From Epiperipatus broadwayi (Eukaryota > Onychophora > Udeonychophora > Euonychophora > Peripatidae): DNA of 64,000 nucleotides. Each line of letters opens with the position of its first letter. Within the stretch, counting starts at the first letter, position 1. The stretch lies in assembly GCA_028023455.1 (NCBI GenBank), contig JAQFVV010006842.1, positions 238,693 to 302,692 on the forward strand, given 5' to 3'. The position numbers were made by a program, and so were the translations under genes. The notes under the pieces were generated by a model. It did not search any database and had not been told where the DNA came from. It saw nothing but the letters and a program-made list of their open reading frames with translations. This document shows positions 23,036 through 34,512 of the stretch, piece by piece.

Positions 23036-23815
23036 AATAAAGGTAAATTTTAACCAAGAAAACATGTTTGCAAAGAAACAAAACTTGTAAATCTATTAAA
23101 TTAAAAAAATCATCTTATAAAGTTGAAAGAGAATATGAAATGATTGATGGTTAAAGCTATAGTCGAAGTACTAAAAACGATGAAATGCTTCGATATATAT
23201 ATATATAAGTGAAAAGTAATTACAAAGTAAAAGCGAATGACGAGGAATAAAGTTCATTGTAATATATGACAGCTACAGATTTTCCCATAATAGTGGTTCT
23301 TTATAACAGATTATAAATCTTTATTGTTTAATATTTATAGATAAATTTCTAATAAAATGATTGAATTTTGATTTTAAAAAAATAAAAAAGAGAGAAATGA
23401 CATACGCCATCCATTTTTGAAGATTAAATAAATAGCTGCATGGTTAGGTCACGCGACATTTGAGCACTAAAATGACAAATTAAGTTTTGATCTATGAACA
23501 TTTACTTTTAGAGTCCATTATGTTACCAGTTCAATAAACTACACACACCATTTTTTAAGATTGAAAACAATGAAAACTTTAAATACCTTGTTTGTTTTAC
23601 AGAATAAAGAAGTTTAAGGTACATATCGTTAGAAAGAAGAGTATTGTTCACAAAATTTTCCCATTAAGCAAAAAAGAAAAATATTTTAATACTAAAAAAG
23701 AATAAATTAAACATGTATGTATGCATATTACATAGGTAGATCTTTCTGAACTACATCTGCCAAAAGACACGTTCTATATATGAAACTATCTCCAAGCAAT
23801 TTTCTATTTGGCCTC
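23036..23815. other. AT-rich spacer
   Basis: No recognised feature. Confidence 0.45.
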
Positions 23816-23819
23816 ACAA

Positions 23820-24310
23820 CTAAGCCCTCCATTCCGCCTTAAGAGGATCAGTCAATTTCTTTTCCTACTTCTACTGCTTTTTACCATTTTGAGTTGCTGA
23901 TAATATTTCAAAATATTGATGGTCTGAGTACCCCCTAATCAATAAAGAGACTTTTTAAAATTATTTCTTTCCAATATTTCTACAAGTTTTATCTTTTCAA
24001 CTTTTCTTTATCATTACTTCTATTATCAGTTCATCAACTTTTTATAATATGTACAATTCCTAATCTGTTCAAAAATCTCCTGCCCCAATACTTATTCTTA
24101 AAGATTTCTATCGCTTTAATTTTATGTATATTTATTTTTATTTGAAATATCCATTCTTTTTATATCTCTCAATAATAGTTTCTCACCATACCAACTCTAT
24201 CTACTACTTCTCCGCCTTTTCTAAATCCACGCTGCTCCTTAGGTAGAAACATATTAAATCTACCAAACACTATCTATTCAAGCCTCTCATTAGCATATTA
24301 GTTGTTTGTG
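23820..24310 (-). pseudogene. Decayed LINE reverse transcriptase fragment
   Basis: On the minus strand, near 24255-24215, a translation reads 'LPKEQRGFRKGGE', the segment that precedes RT motif A in many non-LTR retrotransposons (LPxEQxGFRxGRS). The rest is broken by stops and frameshifts and the catalytic DD box is not visible. Not the same subfamily as the RTE copy at 25180-28480, judged by the motif wording. Confidence 0.45.
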
Positions 24311-24714
24311 AGATTATGCTAATTGTTGACATTTTTCACATGCCATTACATTTAACCTTTCCTTAATGAAACCATAATCATATAACTTGCTGTCTGATAT
24401 ATTGATATTATATTATATATACAAATAATGTGAGTACATATTTATTGCATGATAGAAAAGTATTTCTAATAGAAAAATATGTATAATTAAATGTATGTAG
24501 CAGACTTAATTAAAACAGCTTTAAATAAAGAAATTAAAGAGACTAATCAAGAACATAGTTAAGAGGATTAGAAGAAGTAATCAAAAAATATCCATAAGCA
24601 AAATTAAATCATGGATGGTTGTGGCAATGCATAAACTAGATAAAGATATTTGCCCCCTCCCCCCAAGTTATGTGCACTCTAAAGAATTGTTTATTACCAG
24701 AGTAATATATGTAA

Positions 24715-25130
24715 ATAGAGGGATTTAAACTTAGGATTTTTCAGTCTATTCATCCTTCATTCTATCTCAAGTAACCAATACACATGACCACACACACGTG
24801 AAAAAGGTACATGATCCCCACCCAATATAAGTATTTTGTGCAGAACTAGCACTCATCAGTTGGGTCAGATCATAATCTCCCTCACATACAGTCAATGCTC
24901 AATTTATATTAAGACAGCAATTCTTCAAACTTCAATGGACTGGCTTCAATTTTCTTATCCTTTCAACTATTTAATCATCAATTTCATTGAAAAACTGCAG
25001 ATAGAATGTTCAAAGCTTTTGTTGGATTTGATATTATAGTCAAACCCACGTAGACATTATCTCAACCTAACCCATCACATTCTCAGACATTACATATCCA
25101 TATATATTAATAGGAGAGGGATGGGCCAAA
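24715..25130 (-). mobile_element. Subfamily D element, single unit, ribozyme decayed
   Basis: Follows the D order (GAGGGATTTAAACTTAGG…, CACATGACCACACAC, hammerhead region, TCAATGCTCAATTTATATTAAGA, GATGGGCCAAA). The minus-strand ribozyme region (24805-24885) keeps CTGATGA and GTGC/GCAC stem II, but GAAA has become AAAA (G12 lost), so it should not cleave. Confidence 0.7.
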
Positions 25131-25192
25131 CTTATACTAAGATGTAATATATTTCCTAAGCAATATGTAATTCTAAGGCAGTAACATCATCA

Positions 25193-25489
25193 TCAACCAT
25201 TATCAATCCACTGCAGGATGAAGGTCTCTCCAAGTTTAATCCATCTTCTCCGATCTTTAGCTTCTCTTCTCCACAACATCCCTGCACATTTTCTTATTTC
25301 ATCCATCCATCTCATATGTGGTCTCTTTCTAGGTCTTTTACAATCTCTTGGAATCCAGTTTAAAATTTCAATTGTCCATCTATTATCATCTCTTCTAGGA
25401 ATATGTCCAGCCCAACTCCATTTCAATGTTTTAATTTTTTCAATAAGGTCAGTAACACCTGTTTGTTGTCTTACCCATACATTGCGTTT
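25193..25489 (-). pseudogene. RTE polymerase C-terminal region, cut off by an in-frame stop
   Basis: Continues in the same frame as the reverse transcriptase ORF after a TGA at 25492-25490. A longest start-to-stop frame spans 25426-25193 (77 codons): KWSWAGHIPRRDDNRWT, then a basic stretch, RWMDEIRK, and the terminal ETFILQWIDNG. The WAGHxxRxxDxRW block is conserved at this place in RTE-group and related LINEs. A TGA replacing an arginine CGA by C-to-T change would explain the stop. No other lesion seen in this part. Confidence 0.8.
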
Positions 25490-27121
25490 TCAATCTTTTC
25501 TTGTTACTCCCAACATACATCTCTCCATACTCCTTTGAGTGGTCTGAAGTCTCTGTATTGCTCTTCTATTAAGTGTCCAAGTCTCAGATCCATAAGTAAG
25601 AACTGGTAAAACACATTTGTTAAAAACCATCCTTTTCAAACACATAGGCATATTTCCTTTTAGTATCAAGTTATTTCTACCAAAAGCACTCCAACCAAGT
25701 TTAATTCTAGGATTAATTTCCTCCATTATATTTCCATTTGTATTAATAATCTGACCAAGGTATTTGTAACTGTTAACTTCTAATTCTTCATAATCAATCT
25801 TTATTTTCATATTTTGAGCAAATCGATTAAACATTACTTTAGTCTTTTTAACATTTATCTTTAGTCCTACTTTCCTACTTTCATCTGATAACTCCTGCAA
25901 CATTTCCCGCAGCTCTGAAGCATTATTTGCAAAAACAACTACATCATCTGCGAAATCTAAATGGCTTAAATACTCTCCATTTACTTTCACGCCTTTAGTT
26001 TCCCATTTTAATCCACAAAATACTTTTTGCAGCACTGCTGTAAAGAGTTTTGGAGATATGGAGTCACCTTGTCTTACACCTTTCTCAATGTTGATTTTTC
26101 CAGTATCATTATGTAATCTAATTGTTGCTGTTGCATTTTTATAAATATTCTTTAAAATATGACAATATCCTGGATCTATACCTTGATGATCCAATGCTTT
26201 AATCACTGAAGAAATGTGTATATAATCGAATGCCTTTTCATAATCTACAAATCCAAAACTTAATGACAACTCATATTCATTTGTCCTTTCTATGACTTCT
26301 CTCAATACCTGGATATGATCTATTGTACTAAAACCACTTTTAAATCCAGCTTGTTCTCTTGGTTGGTGGAAATCCAAAGTTCTTTGTAGACGAGTTGTAA
26401 TTATCTTGGTAAAAATTTTATATAAAACTGATAAAAGGCTAATAGGTCTGTAATTTCTAATATCTTCTTTATCACCTTTTTTAAATATTAATATTATTAC
26501 TGCATTCTTCCAATCTTCCGGTACATCTTTATCATTTAGACATTTGGTATATAACTTTGCTAAAATTGTTTCTATTTCTTCACCTGCTTCTTTTAATATA
26601 TCAATTATAATTCCATCATTTCCTGGAGCCTTTCCTTTCTTCATACACTTAAATGCATGTCTCACTTCTTCATTTAAAATTCTGGGCAATTCGGAAGATG
26701 TAATAGATATAGTAGGTACTTGTTCTTTATTACTATATAATTCTTGATAAAAATCTTCTACCAATTTCATGATGTCATCTCTCTTTTTAGTAATAATTCC
26801 ATCTTTTTTTCTTATTGCAGATATAAATTTCCTACCAATACCAAAATGTTGTTTAACATTTTTGAGACTTTTATTTTCTTCTACAGCTTTCCTTGCTATT
26901 TCACAGTTATACTTTCTTATATCATTTTCAACTCTTTTCCGTACCATTTTACAAAATTCGAGATATTCAATTCTTTTTAATACATCATTTTTGTATATCT
27001 TCATATTCCTTCTTTTCTTCATAAATTCTCTAGTCTCAGTAGAAATTTTATTAGTCAATTGCTGCTTTTTTCTACCAGCTATGTTTGTTGCAGTTTTTAA
27101 AAGTGTATCAGTTATTTTCAT
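25490..27121 (-). CDS. RTE reverse transcriptase domain ORF (543 aa)
   Basis: Encodes the RNA-dependent DNA polymerase of the LINE, which copies element RNA onto nicked chromosomal DNA. Visible motifs in order: KKGKAPGNDG (about 161-170), NYRPISLL (223-230), motif A GFVDYEKAFD (290-299), motif B RQGDSISPKLF (350-360), catalytic FADD (390-393), YLGQIINTNG, then LPVLTYGSETWTL. All palm motifs and the catalytic aspartates are present. The ORF starts at an ATG that overlaps the stop of the endonuclease ORF (ATGA at 27121-27118). RTE elements usually have one continuous polyprotein, so the start may be fortuitous after a frameshift. It ends at a premature TGA. Confidence 0.88.
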   Translation of the reverse strand: MKITDTLLKTATNIAGRKKQQLTNKISTETREFMKKRRNMKIYKNDVLKRIEYLEFCKMVRKRVENDIRKYNCEIARKAVEENKSLKNVKQHFGIGRKFISAIRKKDGIITKKRDDIMKLVEDFYQELYSNKEQVPTISITSSELPRILNEEVRHAFKCMKKGKAPGNDGIIIDILKEAGEEIETILAKLYTKCLNDKDVPEDWKNAVIILIFKKGDKEDIRNYRPISLLSVLYKIFTKIITTRLQRTLDFHQPREQAGFKSGFSTIDHIQVLREVIERTNEYELSLSFGFVDYEKAFDYIHISSVIKALDHQGIDPGYCHILKNIYKNATATIRLHNDTGKINIEKGVRQGDSISPKLFTAVLQKVFCGLKWETKGVKVNGEYLSHLDFADDVVVFANNASELREMLQELSDESRKVGLKINVKKTKVMFNRFAQNMKIKIDYEELEVNSYKYLGQIINTNGNIMEEINPRIKLGWSAFGRNNLILKGNMPMCLKRMVFNKCVLPVLTYGSETWTLNRRAIQRLQTTQRSMERCMLGVTRKD

Positions 27122-28140
27122 AATTTCAGATTTGAATCATGTTCAAAATCTCCTAACACTTGAAACCTATTTGTAAGTTCTAATTTAAATTCATTAGAAT
27201 GTTTCTGAAGATTAGGAATATCAACTGTAAATATTGTTTTTCTTAATAATTTTTGTCTCTCTAGTTTTACATTAACATGTAACTTACACCTTACTAATCG
27301 ATGATCACTTCCTGTGTTAAATTTATTAAGAACATTACAATCTTGAAATATGTATTTTCTGTTAGTCAAAATATAATCCAATTCTGCTGTACCTTCATTT
27401 GGATGCTTCCATGTCCATTTCCTTTTAACATTTTTCTCAAAAAATGAATTCATAATATAAAGTTTTTCTTTTTCTGCAAACTCCACAAGTCTATGTCCAC
27501 TCTCATTTCTATTACCATAACCAAAATTACCTACAGCAATTTCATCTTTCATTTGTCTACCAATTCTAGCATTAAAGTCTCCCATAACAATTTTAAAATG
27601 TTGTTTACTCTGATCAAAAGCCTTTTGTACATCCATATAAAAATCTTCTACTACTTCATCACTATGAGAGCTTGTTGGGGCATAAACCTGAATTATCTGC
27701 ATTTGGTATCTGCTATTAAGTTGTATAACTAATCTTGCCACTCTGTCCGATACACCATCAATCTCCACAATATTGTTCTTCCACTTTTTATTTATAATGA
27801 ATCCTACTCCACTTGTATTTCCAATATTTGTGCCTTTATAATAGAGCATATGTCCACTTTTTAAATCAATTGTCTCTTCACCTTTTCTTCTAACTTCACA
27901 AAGTCCAATAATGTCCCATTTAATATAAGACAGTTCTTCTTCTAATTCTTGCAATCTTCCTTCACTTGAAATTGATCTGCAGTTGTAAGTACCTAAATAA
28001 AAAGTCATCATCAAATGACAGCCTGGGTCCGCAATCAGGGCATTCTTAGCACCCTCCGCCTTCGGCCACCAACCGCTGCCTTGGTTGATGACTTTACAGC
28101 CTCCTGGGAATAAGGGCCATGCTTTATTTTTGTCTGTCAT
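27118..28140 (-). CDS. RTE apurinic-like endonuclease ORF (340 aa)
   Basis: Endonuclease/exonuclease/phosphatase-fold domain that nicks the target DNA to prime reverse transcription. Catalytic positions are all in place: N53 in LGTYNCRS, E82 in GLCEVR, Y153 in QVYAPTS, D188 and N190 in MGDFNARIG, D255 in LDYIL and the SDH triad end at 278-280. The first ~45 residues (GSGWWPKAEGAKNALIADPG) form the leader typical of these proteins. The ATG at 28140 is the first in frame. The frame ends at 27118 in ATGA, overlapping the reverse transcriptase start by 4 nt, in a different frame. Either a one-base lesion or a true stop/restart junction. Confidence 0.88.
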   Translation of the reverse strand: MTDKNKAWPLFPGGCKVINQGSGWWPKAEGAKNALIADPGCHLMMTFYLGTYNCRSISSEGRLQELEEELSYIKWDIIGLCEVRRKGEETIDLKSGHMLYYKGTNIGNTSGVGFIINKKWKNNIVEIDGVSDRVARLVIQLNSRYQMQIIQVYAPTSSHSDEVVEDFYMDVQKAFDQSKQHFKIVMGDFNARIGRQMKDEIAVGNFGYGNRNESGHRLVEFAEKEKLYIMNSFFEKNVKRKWTWKHPNEGTAELDYILTNRKYIFQDCNVLNKFNTGSDHRLVRCKLHVNVKLERQKLLRKTIFTVDIPNLQKHSNEFKLELTNRFQVLGDFEHDSNLKL

Positions 28141-28480
28141 AATTGTATATATATATTGGAAAAATATTTATCATTTACACAAACATTCATTCTGCCTTAT
28201 CAGGCACTGAGAAGAAAGACCACGGTGTTTCTTGATCTTAAACTCAGAGGTAAAAAGCCAATAAACTCACCACGCTGGCTAATGCGTGTTGGTGAGCAGC
28301 CCATCCATGTTCGTATACTATATGAATAATCACATAGTAATAACAGCTGCAACGACAAGAACGTATGGAGTGGACATTAGGAATTTGCCCCGCTCGATTC
28401 CTTTAAGGCCTCCAAGAGGAATCAAAGGGTCTCCTTTCAGTTAATAGCAAAATCCTTTCTGCAGCCAAGGCAGTATATAA
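28141..28480 (-). other. 5' leader of the RTE LINE
   Basis: Higher-G+C sequence immediately upstream of the endonuclease ORF (minus strand), containing CTGCAGAAAGGATTTTGC and GGAGACCCTTTGATTCC blocks, then CCACACGCATTAGCC-like sequence. It ends where AT-rich DNA resumes near 28490. Assigned to the LINE by position and composition; no second full-length copy is present to fix the boundary. Confidence 0.55.
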
Positions 28481-30030
28481 TTTGCTATATTGAATGTTTC
28501 TTGTATACGTAAATAAGCAAGCACATATAATAGAAAAAACATATAACATTATAATACTAGCCCCCCCGCCCCCAATTTTTTAAAGTAAAATTCTTACATG
28601 ATCATGGTTTCATCGATTAACAAATAGACCGTTTCAAGAAAAATTCAATAAGCTACAAACAACATATATATGCAAAAAAAAAAATAGCCTTCCCATAATT
28701 CATTTCAAAAACCAACTTTCTTTTCCATCACTTGAAAAGATCTATTTGTTAATAGAGAGTTAGGCATATAAATACAAACATATTAAGCATATAAAAATAT
28801 AAACTCACCAGACACTCTCCGATAAATAAAATTGAAAGCAAACTTGGAATTTTAAAACTAAGATTCCAAGACACATTATTAATACAATGAAAAGCAAACA
28901 CATATATGAAATCATAGTCGAGGAAGAATTTTAGTAAAATTTTGTTTCTAGTTAATATTGTAATGTTATATGATTTTCTATTTTACTTATCATTACTATT
29001 ACAGCGGGGTAGGCAGTATTTAAATAAACATATGTATAGTTAAAATTTTTAATTGTCCCAAATGAATTCTTTAAAAATATAAAATTTAAAATATTTCAAA
29101 ATTTCATTTGTCTCAAATGACATCTTTAATAACTAGTTATAAATTTCAATGATATAATGTTTTTTTAAATTTTTATTGTTGACTATATATTAAAATCCAA
29201 TATACTTTATAATATTTTCTTTTTAAAATCCATATCTTTGATAAACAATTATTGTACGAAATACAAACAAAGTGATTATCTTAATCTGAAGAAACTGTTG
29301 ATTCATGATGTCATAAATTATTAAGTCAAAAATCCTTCAACTAAATTATAAGTGAAAAATCAGATTTTCATCCAAAATTACTCATCTTGAAATCATGCAC
29401 ACCTTAAAATGCAAATGTCGGGAATGTAATCAAATCCACACCTGCAGAGACAGGTGGTTAAATAATCAATGACAAATGACATCAACAAAAATATTTAATA
29501 AAATAATGTTGCAAAATATTGTGATATAAATAATAAATTAATAACAAAACATCAACAATCATAGAAAATGTTTAGTGGATGGCGAGTGAAGTTGTTAAGA
29601 ATTCATTACTGGATATAATCTGTCACTTCAATCAATATTTCAACTTTCTTTTTTTCTTTCTCTCTCTTTTTTGCTCAAATGAGTAAATAAAATATTTAAC
29701 AATCTTGATATCTTTTTGATGATCAATATCTTAATACTAATAACATATGTCAGGTTAGTTTTCAAGATATAAAATTTCAATAAAAAGTAAACATAACGCT
29801 TTGAATAAAATAAGATGAGATAGAACTTAAATATTTAAAAAGAAATATACACATATGTTTGAGTTAATAATATAAAAAATAAAAATTATAACAAAAAAAA
29901 AAAAAATTTAATACGACAACTAAAATTCTTTAATTTACATTATGTATCTGTTTTAAATAAATGATTTTAAAATGAATGCAGAACTAGAATAATTTGTTCG
30001 ATATTTTTTTATTCAAATAAACAATAGGTT
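28481..30030. other. AT-rich stretch with one small inverted repeat
   Basis: A poly-C run sits at about 28561. A short inverted pair, GATTAACAAATAGACCGTTTCAAG at 28614-28637 and its complement near 28731-28755, could be a ~145-bp MITE. Otherwise nothing recognised. Confidence 0.4.
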
Positions 30031-30032
30031 TC

Positions 30033-30260
30033 ATCATCGTCATTTTTAAACCATTATTATTCCACTGCAGGAAAATAGTCCCTCCAAGTTTAATCCCGTT
30101 TTTTTAATCCAGTCTATACATCGCACTAATAAACTCGCTTATTTAATCCATCTATCTCATATGTGGTCTCCTGCCACATATTTTACAATCTTATGGGGCC
30201 TACTTTAAGATTTCAATTGTCCATCTATTACATTTTCTAACAATATGGCTAGTTGGATGC
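30033..30260 (-). mobile_element. 5'-truncated RTE LINE copy (3' end only)
   Basis: Minus-strand match to the last ~70 codons of the RTE element: complement of CATCTATTACATTTTC…, ATATGTGGTCTCC…, and CTCCAAGTTTAATCC…CCACTGCAGG, followed by the GATGATGAAA tail at 30033-30045. Carries indels and stops. Confidence 0.75.
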
Positions 30261-30344
30261 CCAAAAGGAAATGACATTTCCCTTAAATTATATTAAAGTT
30301 TTTCTTCCATGGTTAGTGGGCCAGTATCAATTCAACCAAACTGG

Positions 30345-30580
30345 TTACATAATGAGCATGCCAATAGCTCTTAACAAGCTTCTCAGAATCTTCCTATCCT
30401 CAGACCAGTTTCTAGCTCTGGCTTCCATCAGTGAGGTGCTAGGATATTCAAGCATTAGATATAAAATACCAAGTCAAGCCCAGCAGTTTATCTAATAGTT
30501 AACTATTAAGTTAACATTTGTAATACAAGCTTATTAAATTAAATCATGTGATATATGACTTAATTTCCTTGCAATCAACC
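30345..30580 (-). mobile_element. Subfamily B ribozyme element, core mutated
   Basis: Order GAGCATGCCAATAGCTCTTAACAAGC, hammerhead region (minus strand, 30385-30450), GCATTAGATATAAAATACC, CAAGCCCAGCA, then a tail with ATCATGTGATATATGACTTAATTT. The core is CTGATGG (30431-30425), so A9 is G. GAAA (30412-30409) and GTC (30405-30403) are present. Stem I is perfectly paired: TGAGG with CCTCA, and TAGG with CCTA. Confidence 0.7.
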
Positions 30581-31885
30581 TGTTTATTCTAATACTTTAT
30601 GTTTCACGTAAAACCAGTCAGACCTGTCTTATTAACTACTATTCAATGACAGATTTAAACTAGTTACTTATACAACTCTTGAATTTCTTGGAAAATTCTC
30701 TGAAGCCTGAAAAAAATCCATATAAATTTAAATTCAAGGTTACATAAGCCTATAATTATTAAAAAATTTGTCATAAATTACAACTATACATAATCAATTT
30801 TCTGCATTTATAAAATGCAAAAATATTGAAAAGTGTGATGTCAGAGTAAACAAAGTCTTCATTTCTTGTGTGAAACATGCTGGAAGTAATAATTATTTTG
30901 ATATGATAACAAATATTTCAATATTTTGCAGTTTTGCTATTAATAAATGTACACTTAAAGGGGAAATGTAGCTAAAATAAAATTCAACTTGTGCAAACAT
31001 CATGTAACAAGTTACTTTTGTAAGTAAAGGATTGCCTGCATATGTACAACATATTCTATAATATGATCCTTTTAGTTTCACAGCATTTTCAGAGAAACCA
31101 AATTTACAAAGGTTCTGCACTGCATAAATTAACCCTTAAAATGCTAATTATTTTATTGGGCGAGTGAGGTAAAAATCCAAACTTTTAATTGGTCAATTCA
31201 CAACTCAATTGCCAATTGACAAACTGAAGCATCAAAATATATTCTTTTAATATTATATTCACTTTAGTTTGATTTGTAAAAAGTATATTAATAATTTGTC
31301 AGGTTATGGAAGTGAATGAAAGTTTTTTCAAAAATAAATTTCTATTTATAATTTTAAAAAAGTTTCTTTGCAGAAAACGTAAAAAGAAAATTACTCACCA
31401 ACGAAAAAGCTTTCGTGATGTCAGTAATTTTTTCCAAATGTTACATTGTGAAAAGCAAATAATTTTTGATAAAGTTTTAACTATTTTTCTAAAATAATTT
31501 TATTTTTAGCATATTTTATCAAAGTAATTTATAATTTGTCAAAAAATACGTTTAAAATGGTCTAAAGCATTCATTTATCATTTTAGAAATGAAAGAAAAG
31601 ACATCGTAACTCTTTAGTTTTTGACAGCCATTTTCTTTGTTGACAAAATTTAAAACAGCCAATCAAATTTAAGAAGGGGCATTATTTTACCTTTGTTAAA
31701 CCTATACTGCCAGTTTTATTGATTTTTTTACTTGTAAAATAATTCAAGAGAAGGCAGCATCTTACAGAACTTTTTTTAACCTTTCAAAAGAGCGTAAAAT
31801 GTCAACGGTAGTGTAAAAATGATGGAAATTCGAGCGACTTGAACCGGCTTCAAGTTTAAACGAATTCAACACACAATAAATGCAC
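30581..31885. other. AT-rich stretch without recognised features
   Basis: Small frames here (30893-31120, 31306-31497) have low-complexity composition and no family resemblance. Confidence 0.45.
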
Positions 31886-31889
31886 TTGT

Positions 31890-31988
31890 AAAGGTATCAG
31901 ATTCTGTAGTATAAAATCCTTAGATCAATTACAATCTAGTCTTTCCGATGCTCACATTTCTTATGAACTCCCAAACAATAAAGTCATT
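31890..31988 (+). mobile_element. SINE family 2 fragment
   Basis: The tail ATTTCTTATGAACTCCCAAACAATAAAGTCATTT matches the family 2 end seen at 6897-6995; the preceding tRNA-like part is degraded. Confidence 0.45.
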
Positions 31989-34500
31989 TGATTACTTATT
32001 TATATGAATGTTCTGAATGGCAAATGCTACCATACTAATGGCATAGTCTACTTTAATGTTAAATGAAGATGTACTTTTAAAAAAATCAATGGATGGCATT
32101 TGATAACACTAATAAAATAGTTGATAAAGAAAGTACGGTCATTGCTTAAGTACACAAGACCATTTGCAATTTTGGATATAATATATCAGGTCCAAAAGAA
32201 TTTCCTTCCGTTGGGTTGTAATAAATAATACTAGAAAGTTGCTCAAAGCTAAATTTTAGCATGCAATGATTAATTTTTCTATAACATATTTAGTATAAAG
32301 TTTATAAAATATATATTATGTTCAGATAATTAATGATTTCTTTAGAGATGATTAATCTCAAGATTAATTTATACTGACAATATTATAAACTGAAAAATTT
32401 ATCAGATTCTTGTTATTAAAGTATATCATCATATATAAACCCCATGTGAATGTTTGTCTGTAATGCTGTCATGTGTCAAATTCATAATCAATTTAAAAAA
32501 ACTATTACATTTGTTCATATCACTGTCAAATTCACAATTGAAAAAAAAACCCTTTAAATTTGTTTTTATAAATAACTAAATCTAATTAAAACTTAATTTA
32601 TATCATGAACATTTTATGCAAAGGATGTAATGCCACCCTTTATATTTAATAATAGGTAATTTTTATTATGAAGCATATTTTATGCAAAGGAAGTAATTTT
32701 GCCATTAATACCCATAAATTTTTTTACAAAGCAGTTGTCTGTAATGGTGTCAAATTCATATATCAAATACAACTGGTATATTAAAAAATTTTAATTTAGC
32801 TTTATTAATACTTTGCCAAGTACGTTTCTGAAGTGTACCAAATAAGCCGGGTTGTTCTAAACATTTTTTTCTTCAATTTTTCAACTGTGAATGTTACATT
32901 TATTTATATAATATTAAAATCTTTCCTTTAATTTACATTAAATCTTAAAAAAGAATTTGTTAAAGGAACCAATTAAAAAAATATATTACAAAATGATGGC
33001 CTTTCAGGGTGAGTACATTTCTCATATTTATTTATATATTAAAATCTTTTGTTTAATTTACAATCTTAAAAAAAAAAAATTGTTAAAACAACCAGTTAGA
33101 AAAACAATAGCCTTTTCATAGACGGGATACAGTCTTATTGTCTTATAATATCTCAGTTTGGGGTGGTTGCAGTGTTTAACTTATTATCCTCATTATGTTC
33201 TTGAAAAATTATACATTTATTATTTTTTTGATAGACTTAGATTGGCTTCTATGCATGATATTTAGGATAATTCATGTGCATTATGTGTTTTTAAGTTTTA
33301 TAAGTATAGCAAGATTATTGATATATAATGTCAACCTTCCTTTTTATATCATAAAGTGTTCCTTGTAAATACTTGTTTATCTAAAAACTGTCCATTAGCA
33401 TTGCTGTCAGACCACTTAATTATTTTCTAGCTTTCTATTCAATAGCTATTCTCCATATATTATTTGTATATTTTAAAATGTTTGAAACTTTGGTTACTAT
33501 ATTATATGTAACAATTTTTTATTTGTTATGTTATTATATGTATTACACATGATGGAATGTATATATATAATCTTTTTTTTTTTTTTGTGTAATTAATTTT
33601 GACAGCTATTTCCTATTATTGGTTTTTATTTTATTATTGTTTTGTTTTGTATTAATCTTTGTAAATATATTCACTGTGTGTTTTGCACATGATTAATGTG
33701 TATGTATTCTTAGCTCCTTTTTTTTATAATTATTTTAGAACTTAATGCCTCTTATAAATAACTCCTTGCACAAGTCTCTTCTTGTTTGGAATTATTTTGA
33801 TCTGTTTTATTTTATATATATTGCAAAGAAAAGTGATTACTTATATAAAAAAAAAAGGTTTATAAATATATAAGTGAATAATAAGTTGAAAATATTAGAC
33901 AAGGTTCCTATGAAAGAAACATTAGATTTTCTGGAAATAATAGAAACACTCATTTTAAAAGTGAAGAAGCATTATAGTTTTAGAAATGTGAATAATAGAG
34001 ATAAATAGATATGTCAATGAAAAAAGAAGAGGGAGGGAGTATAGAGATTATTATTAAAAATATTTTAAAAATAAATTGTAAAAACATTTATGGATAATAT
34101 TGATATTGGATCAAAACAAAATGGATGCATGAAATAGTAAAATTTAGCTACGAGAAATGGAGAGGATGTGGAAGAGTAAAATGAAAATACTTGGTAAACT
34201 AACTTAGGAAACGAAATAAATTTAGAAGGATTATTATAAATACATTACAAACAAATATTAAGAAAATGTAAAATAATTTCAATTTAAAATTTATATTGTG
34301 TTAAGGATGCTTTTGGCTGAACATTTCGAGAATCATATCGCTGTCTTATTTCACAGTTGAAAAGTTACACCCTTAAATAAATGTAATTCGTTAGATAAAT
34401 GAGACATTTAAATATTTCATTTTATTTGGTAAAATATTGATAATAATATGAATATTCATAATAATACAACTGATACAGTGAAAAATATGACTTGGGCATT
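31989..34500. other. AT-rich stretch with degenerate direct repeats
   Basis: CTGTAATG(C/G)TGTCA…TCAAATTCAT occurs near 32458 and 32738. A ~120-bp unit (ATTTATTTATATA…AAAATCTTT…TTTAATTTACA…TTGTTAAA…ACCA) is repeated at about 32890-32990 and 33010-33120. Otherwise T-rich sequence without gene signals. Confidence 0.45.
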
Positions 34501-34512
34501 ATTAAAAAGAAT

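Larger units (their letters stand above)
25180..28480 (-). mobile_element. Nearly intact RTE-type LINE
   Basis: A minus-strand non-LTR retrotransposon in the order 5' leader (28480-28141), AP endonuclease (28140-27118), reverse transcriptase (27121-25490), C-terminal region (25489-25193) and 3' tail TGATGATGATGTTAC (25198-25183). The endonuclease resembles the 'craniofacial development protein 2-like' proteins often annotated from RTE elements, and the polyprotein ends FILQWIDNG, typical of this group. Only one in-frame stop and one frame change separate it from a single open polyprotein. Fragments of the same family lie at 18305-18465, 30033-30260 and 43555-44720. Confidence 0.9.

Noticed and set aside
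24950-25010. A second hammerhead near CTGCAGATAGAATG in subfamily D (also CTGATGATGGAATG at 22409)
   Set aside because: The downstream GAA is not followed by the needed A and cleavage triplet in most copies. The clear ribozyme of the unit lies about 150 bp away.
26544-27732. Several plus-strand frames of up to 135 codons
   Set aside because: They lie antisense to the RTE endonuclease and reverse transcriptase frames, and their hydrophobic composition is a reverse-strand effect.
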